A stretch of 64,000 nt of DNA, taken from positions 9,926,001-9,990,000 of the forward strand of contig NC_136001.1 in NCBI RefSeq assembly GCF_048128805.1, written 5' to 3'. The notes beneath the pieces were generated by a model. That model saw only the letters and a list, made by a program, of their open reading frames with translations, made no database searches and was not told the origin of the DNA. Below, piece by piece: positions 35,261 through 48,035 of the stretch (position 1 is the first letter of the stretch; the number at the start of each line of letters is the position of its first letter). The position numbers and the translations under genes are program-made. Source of the stretch: Centroberyx gerrardi (Eukaryota > Chordata > Actinopteri > Beryciformes > Berycidae).

Positions 35261-35749
35261 TTGTTCTTTATGCCATATGTCAAAGAGATTGGCCAAAATA
35301 TTCCCTGGGAAAGTTGCAGTGCCTATGTGGACTTCCCAAAATCTGGTTTCTCACAGACATATTAAAACTCAAATCGTATGAACTGACGCAAGAAGTGACT
35401 ACGACAAAAAACAACACATATCAGTAAATCAGTAATAAATAATTTCAGTGTTTCTACTGTGGTCATTCATTTGAAGAACATACTGTCTTCTGCGAGAAAC
35501 ATTCCAGGCATACTGTAATGACGGGAATATGAAAAACAGTAATAGCTGACAGGGTTTAATTATTATTAAAGCCTCCAAATTAAACACATAGTTGAAATTG
35601 ATTAATATCTCAAATATGCCATAGAAGTTATATGTTGTTTATTTTCTTTCACTGCAGCAAGCTGTGAGTTATTACTGACCCAGATGGATCAGTAAACTGT
35701 AAACTGTCACTAAAGCCCCCCTCCTGTCCCTGCATGGGAACTGTCCTGA

Positions 35750-35835
35750 GGCTTTGTGAGAGCAGACACACTTCTATTGTGTGCGCGGCTGAGCAGGCTG
35801 CATACAGAAGTGTGGGAAGCCGTGTGTCGCTGTGG
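35750..35835 (+). promoter_or_regulatory. A-like RBPJ/SOX module
   Basis: ACACACTTCTATTGTGTG (the SOX-bearing end of module A) followed by AGTGTGGGAAGCC, an RBPJ core. It is diverged from A1-A7 and lies 1 kb upstream of copy 3. Confidence 0.55.
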
Positions 35836-36810
35836 CTCCCAGCTCCGGAGAGAGAGAGGAGGGCGTGTGACTGGGGCACGTTCAGCCTTGTGCAGGGAGC
35901 TGTGGGAGCTCAGAGGAGGGGAACTGGGAAACCTGAGCCTCTGCACAGACAACAGATAGAGACACAGACAGATGGGAGGGAGATTAGCAGGAATGTGGTT
36001 GAGGGTAAACCCACCTAAACTCAGCTCAGACAGCTTTTTGTTTGTGTTATCATGTTTACCCACTTGTTAAAACTAAGTAAGACTTGAAATATAATGTACA
36101 TTGTAGTAAGGAGTGTAAGAATCATGTGCATTACATAAAAATAAGATAATTTAAAGTGGCATTAACTATGTCTATGACTTAGTTTAGATTATGTTATGTT
36201 GTATCTAATTAGCTGTTGCTAATAAAAAAAAATGGCATCATGCTTGATATTAATCATTGAAATCAATGTCATGTATTCATGCCAAATATATCATGAGTAG
36301 GTGCAGCAACTAATTTGGCAACTAATGCCACCTCACACATAGTTTAAGTTGTGAAACCTGAGCTCCCCAGACAGACAGGCACATAGGAGGAGAACCATAC
36401 TTAATACATTCAGATCTATTTACACTAATACATGTTACCTGTTGCTACACCTTGAGACACTCTTATAGGCATCTAATATCTTAATCATACGGGTTTATGA
36501 ATGAATAGTAGCATGGTATTTTTCATTTAAGCATGAAAAAATAGGTTCATTTTATATATGACATACATAGTAAAGAAAATATGTTTGAGTATGAATGATC
36601 ATTTCACAAACAGAAATTAATTTATGGCTTAAGGTTTTGGTGAAAAAAATCGGTGAGTTGTAAGAATGACGACTTTCTTTGCCACCACTAGGATGATTAT
36701 ACAACTATTATAAGCCACAGAGAGTTCCATGTGAGTATGAGAACTTGTATTGCACTCTGTTCATATCCTTTCATATCTTAAAATCATTGATCGCAACATT
36801 AGGGGGCAGA
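35836..36810. other. Gene-free stretch upstream of copy 3
   Basis: After a GC-richer start it is AT-rich. Nothing recognisable was found. No B or C module is present here, unlike upstream of copy 4. Confidence 0.4.
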
Positions 36811-36819
36811 TCTGATCTC

Positions 36820-37126
36820 TTTACAGGGTCACCACTTTCCCAGATTCACACAGAGCTCTGTGAGTCTCTCTCCATCACCCCCAGTCCTCCACCTGTTCCC
36901 CTGAGATCTAACCATTGTCCCCCAGCAATAAGAGCATTCAGCGTGTGGCAGCTCCACATGCCTCATTCTCCTGTCTGGCTCTCTGATTGGCTACAGACTG
37001 TGAGAAAGTCCAACCAGACCAAGACCCACACATTCATATGGAAATTTGGGACTATAAATAGGAGGGATGAAGCCAGCAGAGATCAGATTCTCTCTACAGA
37101 AACCTCTACAGCACAGAGATCCAGCC
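36820..37126 (+). promoter_or_regulatory. her4: her4 copy 3 promoter (shortened)
   Basis: TGTGAGAA 36999-37006 and TATAAATA 37053-37060. Homology to the other promoters breaks off at about 36,815, so the CACGTG end is missing. Confidence 0.75.
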
Positions 37127-37724
37127 ATGGCTCCTACAATCACTTCAGCAATGACCAATTCTCAGGAGCAGCTGACTCTGACACACAAGGTAAATTGAAG
37201 GCTCAAGATCATGGACACTTCAACATCATTCATGTTCCTACTTATGTATCTTCATGTTATTCTCCAGAATAAGTTTATTAATGACTTTCTTCCTCCTTCT
37301 GCAGCTCAGAAAGCCAGTGGTGGAGAAGTTACGCAGAGAGCGAATCAACAGCAGCATTGAGCAGCTCAAGTCTCTCCTGGGTCCAGAGTTCCTCAAACAG
37401 CAGCCTGACTCCAAGCTGGAGAAAGCAGACATCCTGGAGATGACAGTTTGCTTCCTGACACGACAGCAGCAGCACCAACCTGTGGACTCAGCAGCTGTCA
37501 ATCAGGGCTACTCCAGGTGTGTCCAAGAGGTGGAGCACTTCCTGTCCAAGGAGGAGGTGAAGACACAGTCCCAGAGAAGACTTCTGAACCACTTCCACAA
37601 CCTGCAGTCTTCCTCTGATCAGAACCTGAGAGAGACTGGCTTGTCTCTTCTGAGCTGCCCAGTCCAGACCAGCATCAGCAAAGAGAAGAGTCCAGTCCAC
37701 GGCGCCCTCTGGAGGCCGTGGTAG
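37127..37724 (+). CDS. her4: Her4-type repressor, copy 3, 160 aa
   Basis: Exon 1 37127-37189, 115-nt intron, exon 2 37305-37724. This is the shortest intact her4 protein, with a single SKEKSPVH unit before GALWRPW. The bHLH and Orange domains match copy 1, including Thr in NLRETGL. About 10 bases after the stop codon the 3' flank departs from the usual her4 sequence. Start, splice sites and stop are intact. It forms a divergent pair with copy 2 with the short HLH gene between them. Confidence 0.92.
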
Positions 37725-38690
37725 AGACCTGCAGACTGGGGACACTGTTGACCATATTGGTTCAATTTTGTTGTCCAGGGACAATATGATCTAAAAATGA
37801 AAGAAAAGTTCTGTATGAACAGAAAGTAATATTTTGAGAGTCACACTTCCTTGATGGAAGAGTGAATCTACATTTTCCATGAAAATGATGAAGTGTGTTG
37901 TATGAATAATGTTTATTACTTGGTTACTATTAATGATCACTATGATCAGAAGGTTTTATTTTATGTTGTGAAGATATTTTGCTCATATAGGGCAATATTG
38001 ACTACTTGACCTTAATCTCTTGGATTATTTAAGACTGATCGGTTTTAAGATCACATTTTTTGTCCATTCCGTTGGTGATGGAATGGAATGGAATGGAGCA
38101 GTTGAATTCTGGGATTTTTTCCCCGTAATTGGCACCCGTTACCTTTAATCTCTGTGACTGTCCAGAGCTGATCTGTTTTAAGATCATTTCCTGTCTTTGT
38201 ATACTTACTGAAAACTTGCTTGATAAGTAACACTGTTTGCAGTGATTTTATTATCCTTAAGGATTTTGTGTACCTCCTGTCAGGTCATTGCCAGGTCCTG
38301 CCATTTTCTTTACTATGTAGACTGACTGTATTACTGTTCCTCTGTGAGGAGTATTAACCCACATTGGGTAGAATGATATTAGTACTGTGTGATTATCAAC
38401 TGTCAACTTATCTGCTTTAAGATTTCATTTTGAATATTAATGCAAGTTTGAACAAAATGTTTTTTGCAGTGCAAAGAAATGTATTCTTTTAATGTAAAAG
38501 ATTTTTATGTTAAACAACATCATCTGTCTTTTATGCCAGGTGTTAAATCCTCTACTCTTTTTGAGTACAATGTTTCTTGGAGAAGTGTCCAAGTTCCTGT
38601 TGTGATGTGTCATCACCCCTTTTTGCCTTCAGTTGAAACATTCATACCTGACATGACTCATTGAGTCTGTTAAAATAAACAAATTTCAAC
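37725..38690 (+). other. her4: her4 copy 3 3'UTR
   Basis: Hairpin block at 38553-38616, with loop 1 changed to TTTTT while its stem is kept. Poly(A) signal at 38674-38679. A short (GGAAT)n tract lies near 38,078-38,096. Confidence 0.7.
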
Positions 38691-39214
38691 TGCAATCTTT
38701 CTTGTACTTTCAATTCTTATCAGCACAGATTGTTAGCACATTTATTGTACCGCGGCAGATCCTGAAATCAACTTTAGTGACAGAAGACTCCATATCTATA
38801 CTGTATGCCCCTAGTATGCAGTCTGCAGGCCACTAGTTTGACTAACTGGGCCAGTTGTGAATACCTGTGTCACTAAACTTAATGAGTAATGCTGGAGCTG
38901 CTCAGTGGCCAATAGGAGAAGACTGTAGTTGTACTGCACCCAGATGTGAATGTGTTAATATGAACACAAAGCAAGGTGTTGCTTAAGAAAAGTGTGTGCT
39001 CACCAAACAACAAGCCCTTAAGGCTATAGTGTGTTTAAGGTAAAGTTTTCTTTGGGTCTTTGATCTAACAAGCATCCAATTGTTGATCACGTTGGTTTGA
39101 GTCCAGGTTCCAGGTGTTGGGCTTTAAAAAGTTTAATGTGAACTTTGATCCCTAGAGTTTAGGGCTACTGTTTCCCCTCTTGAATAATGACAGTCACGCT
39201 CCGTAGCCTAATGT

Positions 39215-39410
39215 GATGTGTAATAAGACACACTTCTATTGTTCCTCCAATGAAAGCAGTGAATGGACAGAGTGTGGGAAACCAGGGAAAACTCACTCAC
39301 AGAGCCCCCATGGGACAATAGATCCAGACCTCGACCCTGAAGAGAAGGAGGGGGTGGGGGGAAGGGAGAAGGGGGAGTGGGCGGTTGGTGGGGTCTCTAT
39401 ACAGAGAATG
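39215..39410 (+). promoter_or_regulatory. Module A2
   Basis: CTATTGTT at 39236-39243 and GTGGGAA at 39274-39280. Belongs to the upstream set of copy 4. Confidence 0.65.
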
Positions 39411-39834
39411 AGTGATACATTTCAAATAATCTCTAAAATTTTTAATGATTAGGCTATATTTTCAGATAAATAAGTAAATAAATAATTCTGCAACCCAAAC
39501 ATTTGAATGCTATATCTAATATCTTTGGAGGACGGGACTCAGAATCTACTTCCATATTGATCTAAGACTAAAATCACCCATTTTGTCTAAATTATTACCA
39601 CATGATCATTAAAAAAAAGTGAAGCAGAACTTGAATATTATGTTGTACAGGACACCCATTACAAAGGCACTTACAGGCCTACCTTTTTATTTTATTTCCA
39701 ACCAATTATTAGGAATTATGATAATTTTTTGTGCCAAAATGTAATTAGTTAAATTCTATATTAATTTTCCACTTGTTTGCAATCCCTTGTTTGCAAACAC
39801 TGCATCTGTGTTTGTTTCTAAACAACTTTAAATG

Positions 39835-40055
39835 TTCTTCACTGTGGGAGGAAGGTTGGGAGCTGCTTGTGTGGGGATGAATTAGCATTTAACAAGGCAC
39901 GCGCCTATTGTTGAGTGGAAGCTCGGTCAATGGGCAGAGTGTGGGAAAGCTCTGGAGAGCAGAGTCACAGTTCAGTGTGATTAGCATCCTCAGCCCCACC
40001 AGCACCTGATTATTCTCCAAGGGGAGTTGGCACACTTCAGGAAAGAGCTGTCCTG
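39835..40055 (+). promoter_or_regulatory. Module B2
   Basis: CCTATTGTTGAG at about 39,904 followed by GTGGGAAA at 39941-39948. Confidence 0.65.
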
Positions 40056-40284
40056 AAAAACAAAAAAAACAAAACAAAACATCAACCCCTCCCTCACATT
40101 TAATGCTGAGGTTTTTAGTCAAATATTCTATAGGAGTGTAAATTGTGTACTCTTTGGTCTTCATCTGAGAAACTGATCCTCATGAAGTTTATAAAAGACT
40201 TGCCATTGTGATTTTTGTGACATTTGATAATGGATCATTTTCCTCATATTTCTTGTATGTTTCTTTGAATATTAATTCTAAACC

Positions 40285-40525
40285 CTCAGAGCAGCTAATG
40301 GTGTTGTTTCCCTCCAGATGGTTGGTGACGTCAGGCTCTGTCTCTGTTACAACACACAGCCAACAGCCTTCACTAAAGCTCCATTCAAAGACCTTTTGTA
40401 GTGCACTGACCGCAGCACACAGGACTCAGTGTGGGAAACTGAGATCAACTCTCTACTCACACCGACTACCAGCCACAAGACAGAGGACACATCTGCTACA
40501 TCTGGACCCTGTATCTGGCTTCACC
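40285..40525 (+). promoter_or_regulatory. Module C3
   Basis: CRE TGACGTCA at 40326-40333, TCF/SOX-like TTCAAAGACC and CTTTTGTAG near 40,384-40,400, and GTGGGAAA at 40431-40438. Confidence 0.65.
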
Positions 40526-41044
40526 CCAATATCACTTCATGTGGCTCAATATTTCCTCAGAGTACAAGGAAGTTACATTAGTTATATTCAAATGATTGAA
40601 TCAAGTTTTTCTGAAAATAAACTCTTTTACCCACTTGCCTGCGGTAAATTACACAATTATATAACTTCCCAATTTTCATCTCATCTAATCTGATGACATA
40701 GACATTTACTTTGAAGCTTTTATTCTGCATATACTACATTTAAAAAAAAAATATATATATATATTCTGGGCTTTTCACTCTTGTTTTATTTAAGGAATTT
40801 TCAAGATTCAGGAAAATGCAATCCTATGATGTAATTGATTTGTATTTCCTGAACAAAAATTGTGGATGTAGTCATTTTCCTGTACATACTGTATTTGAAT
40901 TGTGGCTGCTTACATTGTTATGAAAATTGGAAATGAATGCCATGGCTAAAATTCATCAAAAAGGTATGAAATGTAATCAAAGTCTATGATAAGAAGATTG
41001 TCCTTTGAAAATATTCTTCAAGAGGGGCGTAGAAAGAATTTTTT

Positions 41045-41445
41045 TAAATACAGGATCAATGTCAGTCTCCCACGTGTGTGATGGGATGATGAGCGTGTGC
41101 TCAGTCTGCATCATTGATCCCAACATGAGGCAGCAGATCTGCTCTCTCTGCAGGGTCACCACTTTCCCAGATTCACACAGAGCTCTGTGAGTCTCTCTCC
41201 ATCACCCCCAGTTCTCCACCTGTTCCCCTGAGATCTAACCATTGTCCCCCACCAATACGAGCATTCAGCATGTTGCATCCCTTATTGTCTTACCAAGCTC
41301 TCTGACTGGCTACAGACTGTGAGAAAGTCCAACCAGACCAAGACCCACACATTCATATGGAGATTTGGGACTATAAATAGGAGGGATGGAGCCAGCAGAG
41401 ATCAGATTCTCTCTACAGAAACCTCTACAGCACAGAGATCCAGCC
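41045..41445 (+). promoter_or_regulatory. her4: her4 copy 4 promoter
   Basis: CACGTG 41071-41076, TGTGAGAA 41318-41325, TATAAATA 41372-41379. Confidence 0.76.
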
Positions 41446-42067
41446 ATGGCTCCTACAATCACTTCAGCAATGACCAATTCTCAGGAGCAGCTGACTCTGA
41501 CACACAAGGTAAATTGAAGGCTCAAGATCATGGACACTTCAACATCATTCATGTTCCTACTGATTCATCTTCATGTTATTCTCCAGAATAAGTTTATTAA
41601 TGACTTTCTTCCTTCTTCTGCAGCTCAGAAAACCAGTGGTGGAGAAGTTACGCAGAGAGCGAATCAACAGCAGCATTGAGCAGCTCAAGTCTCTCCTGGG
41701 TCCAGAGTTCCTCAAACAGCAGCCTGACTCCAAGCTGGAGAAAGCAGACATCCTGGAGATGACAGTTTGCTTCCTGACACGACAGCAGCAGCACCAACCT
41801 GTGGACTCAGCAGCTGTCAATCAGGGCTACTCCAGGTGTGTCCAAGAGGTGGAGCACTTCCTGTCCAAGGAGGAGGTGAAGACACAGTCCCAGAGACGAC
41901 TGCTGAACCACTTCCACAACCTGCAGTCTTCCTCTGATCAGAACCTGAGAGAGGCTGGCTTGTCTCTTCTGAGCTGCCCAGTCCAGACCAGCATCAGCAA
42001 AGAGAAGAGTCCAGTCCACAGCAAAGAGAAGAGTCCAGTCCACAGCGCCCTCTGGAGGCCGTGGTAG
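41446..42067 (+). CDS. her4: Her4-type repressor, copy 4, 168 aa
   Basis: Exon 1 41446-41508, 115-nt intron, exon 2 41624-42067. Two SKEKSPVH units precede SALWRPW; Ala in NLREAGL. It has the complete upstream set promoter-C3-B2-A2, all with intact RBPJ cores. It is the partner of pseudogene copy 8 in the outer inverted repeat and still has the ancestral Arg codon and TAG stop that copy 8 lost. Confidence 0.93.
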
Positions 42068-42990
42068 AGATCTGCAGACTGGAGCTCACACCACACAAAC
42101 TGAAATGACCATATTGGTCAAAGATTACAAGAACTGAATAGTTCAAAATTCAAACACTTGTTCTTCTGTATGTACAGAAGGCCTTTTAACTACTATTGTT
42201 TGATTTTCAATCTTTCTTGATTTGCAAAATGTAATTTCCTAAGGAAATTATGAAACTTAACAACAATATCTTTCATGTTAAGAAAGAGAGCATCTTGTCA
42301 TGCATGTTGCATGCATTAAGTCTTCTTCAAGAAGAATCAGCAGTTACTACTTTTTGTAATTTTATGATATGTTATATGGTGGCGTAATACACTGTTATGA
42401 CATGTTTTACCTCTTGATTATTAGTGATCGATATCATAGAAAGTTTTCATAGTCCATTGTATGGACATCTAGCCACAGCGGCTTGACCTCATACTTTTAA
42501 TCTCTGTGATTATTCAAGACTGATCTGTTGTAAGACCAACATTTCTTTTTATCCTTTTGTTTAAAGGCTAAAGTTAACCTGATACTGTCACATTTTAGTG
42601 ACACTGCCATTATAATGACAATGTACATTTTATTCTTCTTTGAACATAATTGCTTAACTGCCCATTAACCTGCTCTCATCACTTTGTGATTAGCAAAACC
42701 AGATCTGTTTTAAGGTCAATTATTTCTCTATTGTCTTTGTTAGTGAGTGCAAATGATGTTCATTTTGAATAATGTATTAGAGAACAGTGAGTAATGTTTA
42801 CTCAAATGTTGTTAATTTTAATGCGTCTTTTATAAAGACAGTTCTTCCTCTACTCTGTTTGAGTGCATTGTGTCTTGGAGAAATGTCCAAGTTCCTGTTG
42901 TGATGTGTCATCACCTTTATTTTACTTCACTTGAAGCATTTTTACCTGCTGTGACTCACTGAGTCTGTTTGAATAAACACACATTATGTG
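42068..42990 (+). other. her4: her4 copy 4 3'UTR
   Basis: CTTCTGT/ACAGAAG stem-loop near 42,163-42,180, hairpin block 42851-42914, poly(A) signal 42972-42977. Confidence 0.7.
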
Positions 42991-43429
42991 CAAACTTTCT
43001 TGTCCCTGCTTTGTCAATAAAGCCCTCTTTAGTACAGTGATATATCCTGAGATTAAATTTGATTGTCTGTTTATACTTAATGCCTCTGAAATGTAGTGTA
43101 GAACTGAGAGACTTAGGCTTGTCACTGGTAGGAATGCCTAACAGTTTCTGAAAATGTGCGTGTGGAAAGTGAATTCCTCCAGCTGCTGCTCAGTGGCCAA
43201 CAGGGAAGACAGTGAACTGGAAGCTCCCAGGTGTGAATGTGTGTAACTGGACTGAATGTGTGGAACAGGATGGTGCTGAGGAAGAGTATGCATGATCATC
43301 AAAACCCTTCCTGTATAAATAAAGATTTAAAAAAAAAAAAAAAACAGACCTTACAGCCTGTCTCATTTAAATTTTTTTTTTTTTCTCAGTTGCATCAAAT
43401 TGTTGATCCTTGTCCTTGACTTTCAGTCA

Positions 43430-43950
43430 AAACAATTTCAGATATTGTACAAAAAGTTTGAAGTTATCAATCAACTCTGTTTATGTACTAAATTGCTTGA
43501 TAATGTAATAGCATCACATTATTTCATTAACTGACGATTATGACTTCATAAGGGGTTTTAATTAACTGATGAAGTAATAATAACATTGAGAATAATGACA
43601 ATAATTACATATGTTACACTACTTTTGAAGTAGTAGTTGCAGGTTAATGTAATAATGTGATGTAATTTGCTTATTTGCTACATTTTATTACACTTTCGAC
43701 CCATTTAAAGGGACATTTTTGTTACATTGACAGGATATACTGTATATTACATCATCAGTTGCTACAAGGCATGTTCAGCAAAATTCTCTAATAAAAAACA
43801 TAAATAAAGCTTTAGTCTTGTGAATATTTCTCAGCAGCGGGTTTTCTTTTTATGTTTGATCTAAATGAAATCAAATTGTTGAAACCTATCCCAGGTATTC
43901 TGTCTGAACAATTCCAACCATTAGGGTAGTAAACAGTTAAAGATAAGTTT
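43430..43950. repeat. TGATGTAATA-rich repeat
   Basis: Related in reverse to the block at 29.9-30.4 kb and, in the mirror arm, to 58.4-59.0 kb. An adenine homopolymer lies near 43,328-43,344, and a thymine run near 43,372-43,384. Confidence 0.5.
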
Positions 43951-44004
43951 GAGCCCCCAAAAATATATGGCTACTGTTTCCCCTCCTGACCAATGAGGTC
44001 ACAC

Positions 44005-44170
44005 TGTAATAAGACACACTTCTATTGTTCCACTAATGAAAGCAGTGAATGGACAGAGTGTGGGAAACCAGGGAAAACTCACTCACAGAGCCTCTGTGGG
44101 ACAATAGATCCAGACCTCGACCCTGAAGAGAAGGACGAGGGGGGGTCTCCATATAGAGAAGTATTGATCC
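44005..44170 (+). promoter_or_regulatory. Module A3 (no adjacent promoter)
   Basis: GTGGGAA at 44060-44066, with CTATTGTTCC upstream and GACAATAGATCC downstream. Confidence 0.65.
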
Positions 44171-44799
44171 ATTTCATATCATCACTCTAATTTTTCTCAC
44201 AAATATACCTACAAATAAAATTTTGAACGTTATTTATGACTGGACAAAGAGTTCCAGATTTCCAGATTTCAGCTGAATTACAAAAAAATAACAAAACAAA
44301 AAAAACGCCCATTCCCCCCCCCCCAAAATAACATAAACTAGGATGAAACTTTAATGATCCACGTGGGATAATTGGATCGTTGCAGCAGCAATAGTAATAG
44401 AATACATATATATAAACATACAAAATAGAATCCAAACAATTATTGTTTCATACAAACTATGCAACTGGCAGTTCAGCATTCCTTAAGTAGCGTTTATGAG
44501 TGGGAAGTATTGGAAATAGTACAGATTACTTATGAATTTACTTACAGTTGCTACTTACAGATGTTACTTACAGTATCAAAAATAATTGTGTATTGATCTT
44601 TCATCTTCAAAAATGGAGTAGTAGAATTTGAATATTGTTTAGTGTGTGTCACCCTTCACTGCTGCATTTTAGTTTTAATCTGTTGATTTACAATGAATTT
44701 TTTACTTGCTTGCATCCATTATTTACCAACACTTATATTTTGATTGTTTGCAAACAACATTCAAATATTTACTATGGGAGGATTATTTGGAACCGCTTG

Positions 44800-44990
44800 C
44801 ATGCAGATGAATTAGCATTTAACAAGGCACGTGCCTATTGTTGAGTGGAAGCTCGGTCAATGGGCAGAGTGTGGGAAAGCTCTGGAGAGCAGAGTCACAG
44901 TTCAGTGTGATTAGCATCCTCAACCCCACCAGCACCTGACTATTCTCCAAGGGGAGTTGGCACACTTCAGGAAAGAGCTGTCTCAACCCC
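44800..44990 (+). promoter_or_regulatory. Module B3 (no adjacent promoter)
   Basis: CCTATTGTTGAG then GTGGGAAA at 44871-44878. Confidence 0.65.
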
Positions 44991-45244
44991 CCTCCCTCCT
45001 CTCTGAAGACGAAAAATCTGTCATTGCATTTCAACATGCATGTTGTTAATCAGATTGTGGAATCAGAGGCTTTCCCCCCTAAATATCTTAGGATCAATTT
45101 ATGTTTCTATTTAAATGAAATCAGGTTTTAGAGACAATAAGGTAAATTCATAACATTACATATATCATAATGTTTGTTTGTTGATAATTCATTCATGTAA
45201 AGATGATAATAAATCCTCAAAACCAGTCAGTGATCGTCTTTTCC

Positions 45245-45425
45245 TCCAGATGGTTGGTGATGTCACACACAGAGCCGACACCCATCACTAAAGCTCCATT
45301 CAAAGATCTTTTGTAGTGCACTGACCGCAGCACACAGGACTCAGTGTGGGAAACTCTGACCAACTCTGTACTCAGACCAGCTACGAGTCACGAGACAGAA
45401 GACACATCTGCTAAATCTGGACACC
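45245..45425 (+). promoter_or_regulatory. Module C4 (no adjacent promoter)
   Basis: GTGGGAAA at 45346-45353. The CRE found in C1, C3 and C5 reads TGATGTCA here. Confidence 0.62.
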
Positions 45426-45934
45426 AGAATGTGTATAATCTTGAGTTTTGGGCGAAATAAATAAAAGAGAAATTTTGACCTAACATCTCTTGATGCAGCA
45501 AGGTTGAATTTTTGGACATTGGAGCACATTGTCTATAATAAGCAATGGCCAACAGGCTTGTCTGAAATCTATGCACGAGGCGGACAAACTTAATTTGTGA
45601 ACACAGGGAGATGCCACCTGCCTTCATTCACTCTCAAATTTCTTCCTTGTTATGAGTGAGAAATATCCTTACCCATGTTACCCAACTTACTATAATGATA
45701 ATCCTCTTTGATCAGCATCCATTTGATATCAACACATAAATCAAGGTAAATAGCTTGTTAGTGCAGTTACTGTGAGATTAAATGTTCTGTAAAACTACTA
45801 CAACTACAATAAAATAGGAGCAATGTGTTTTAAAGTGGTATTGCAGATTCATATTGTTGCAACTTAACACATAGAAATCAGAGGAATGGTTTGAAACAGA
45901 TCAGCAGGTTTCGATTCAGAGACCCAGATTTTGA

Positions 45935-46075
45935 CCTCTGTCTCTTCAGGGTCGAGGTCTGGATCTATTGTCCCACAGTGGCTCTGTGACTGAGTTTTCC
46001 CTGGTTTCCCACACTCTGTCCATTCACTGCTTTCACTGGAGAAACAATAGAAGTGTGTCTTATTACACATCACAT
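45935..46075 (-). promoter_or_regulatory. Module A4 (no adjacent promoter)
   Basis: RBPJ core at 46005-46012 with SOX-like motifs on both sides. Opposite in orientation to A3. Confidence 0.64.
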
Positions 46076-46477
46076 CTGGACCTCAAATTTATCATTAAAC
46101 TTTTCATACCCAAACACCTGGAATCAGTAATCGTACCAAAATCACGAGTCAGCAAAGTGATGTAACTGAAATTTAATCAGAGACACAATGAAACCTTTTT
46201 CACTTGCTTTAGTGACGCAAGACAACTCACTGGAAAATAATATTAACATGGAGTCAATGTATATTCATTATAACCCAAAGTACAATGGTATGAAATTCCT
46301 ATACATTGAAATCTAGAATGAAAATATTTTAGGTATAGACAAAATTTAAAGTCATACCATGTGAATATATAAGTAGGTTCTAGAAAGTTTTGACATTCTA
46401 CTGTAAAACTGTGATGGAGATCTTTACTGCTGAAGGGAGAAAAATTCAAAGGACACCAAGATTGCAATTGATGTTTG

Positions 46478-47389
46478 TTTATTCCAACACACACAGTGCA
46501 ACACATCAGGTACAAATGCCTTAAGTGAAGGCAGATAGAGGTGATGACACATCACAACAAAACCTTGGAGACTCTCCAAGACACATTGTACTCAAACAGA
46601 GTAGAGGATATTGAACAGCTGTCTTTATAAAAGACAAATGGATATTAGGAGTAAATATTATTCCTTTTTCCATAATGCATTGTTCAAAATGAACATAATA
46701 TCTTTGACTTGATAACAACAAGAATAGAGAAAATGTGATCTTAAAACAGATCAGGCATTGCTAATCACAAAGTGATGAGAGCAGGTTAATTAATGGCCAG
46801 TTAGGTCAACAATGCTCACAGAGCAAGAAGATGTACATTGTCATAACAATGGCAGTGTCACTAAAATGTGACAGTATCAGTTTAAAAATAGCCTTTAAAC
46901 AAAAGGATAAAAAGAAATGTTGATCTTAAAACAGATCAGTCTTGAATAATCACAGAGATTAAAAGTATGAGGTCAAACCGTTATGGCAAAATGTCCATAC
47001 AATGGACTATGAAAACTTTCTATGAAATTGATCACTAATAATCAAGAGGTAAAACATGTCATGATAGTGTATCACTCCACCACATAAGACATCAGAAAAT
47101 TACACAAAATAGTAACAGCTGATTCATCTCACATGAGACTTGATTCATGCAACATGCATGACAAGATGCTCTCTTTCTTAACATGAAAGATACTGTTAAG
47201 TTTCATAATTTCCTTGGGAAATGACATTTTGCAATATCAAGACAGTTTGAAAATCAAATAAAAGTAGTTAAAAGGCCTTCTGTTCATACAGAAGAACAAG
47301 TCTTTGAATTTTGAAGAATTCAGTTCTTGTAATCTTTGACCAATATGGTCATTTCAGTTTGTGTGGTGTGAGCTCCAGTCTGCAGGTCT
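46478..47389 (-). other. her4: her4 copy 5 3'UTR
   Basis: Poly(A) signal 46478-46483, hairpin block 46541-46603, CTTCTGT/ACAGAAG stem-loop near 47,276-47,293. Confidence 0.7.
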
Positions 47390-48035
47390 CTACCACGGCC
47401 TCCAGAGGGCGCTGTGGACTGGACTCTTCTCTTTGCTGTGGACTGGACTCTTCTCTTTGCTGTGGACTGGACTCTTCTCTTTGCTGATGCTGGTCTGGAC
47501 TGGGCAGCTCAGAAGAGACAAGCCAGCCTCTCTCAGGTTCTGATCAGAGGAAGACTGCAGGTTGTGGAAGTGGTTCAGCAGTCTTCTCTGGGACTGTGTC
47601 TTCACCTCCTCCTTGGACAGGAAGTGCTCCACCTCTTGGACACACCTGGAGTAGCCCTGATTGACAGCTGCTGAGTCCACAGGTTGGTGCTGCTGCTGTC
47701 GTGTCAGGAAGCAAACTGTCATCTCCAGGATGTCTGCTTTCTCCAGCTTGGAGTCAGGCTGCTGTTTGAGGAACTCTGGACCCAGGAGAGACTTGAGCTG
47801 CTCAATGCTGCTGTTGATTCGCTCTCTGCGTAACTTCTCCACCACTGGCTTTCTGAGCTGCAGAAGGAGGAAGAAAGTCATTAATAAACTTATTCTGGAG
47901 AATAACATGAAGATGAATCAGTAGGAACATGAATGATGTTGAAGTGTCCATGATCTTGAGCCTTCAATTTACCTTGTGTGTCAGAGTCAGCTGCTCCTGA
48001 GAATTGGTCATTGCTGAAGTAATTGTAGGAGCCAT
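47390..48035 (-). CDS. her4: Her4-type repressor, copy 5, 176 aa
   Basis: Exon 1 47973-48035, 115-nt intron, exon 2 47390-47857. Three SKEKSPVH units precede SALWRPW; Ala in NLREAGL. Exon 1 has a synonymous ATT for the second isoleucine. It mirrors copy 7 in the outer inverted repeat but has one more repeat unit. Its upstream set C5-B4-A5 is complete, although B4 has lost its SOX-like motif. Confidence 0.93.

Larger units (their letters stand above)
36815..42990. repeat. Right half of the inner her4 palindrome (copies 3-4)
   Basis: The inverted counterpart of 25,560-32,270, in the order copy 3, A2, B2, C3, copy 4. Confidence 0.75.

Noticed and set aside
36241-36300. Possible small RNA gene or exon in the AT-rich DNA before copy 3.
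   Set aside because: No structure, splice signals or repeats could be supported.
46243-46721. Frames conserved between 46.2-46.7 kb and 55.2-55.7 kb, suggesting a gene.
   Set aside because: Identity comes from the recent inverted duplication and includes UTR and intergenic DNA; the frame overlaps the her4 3'UTR.
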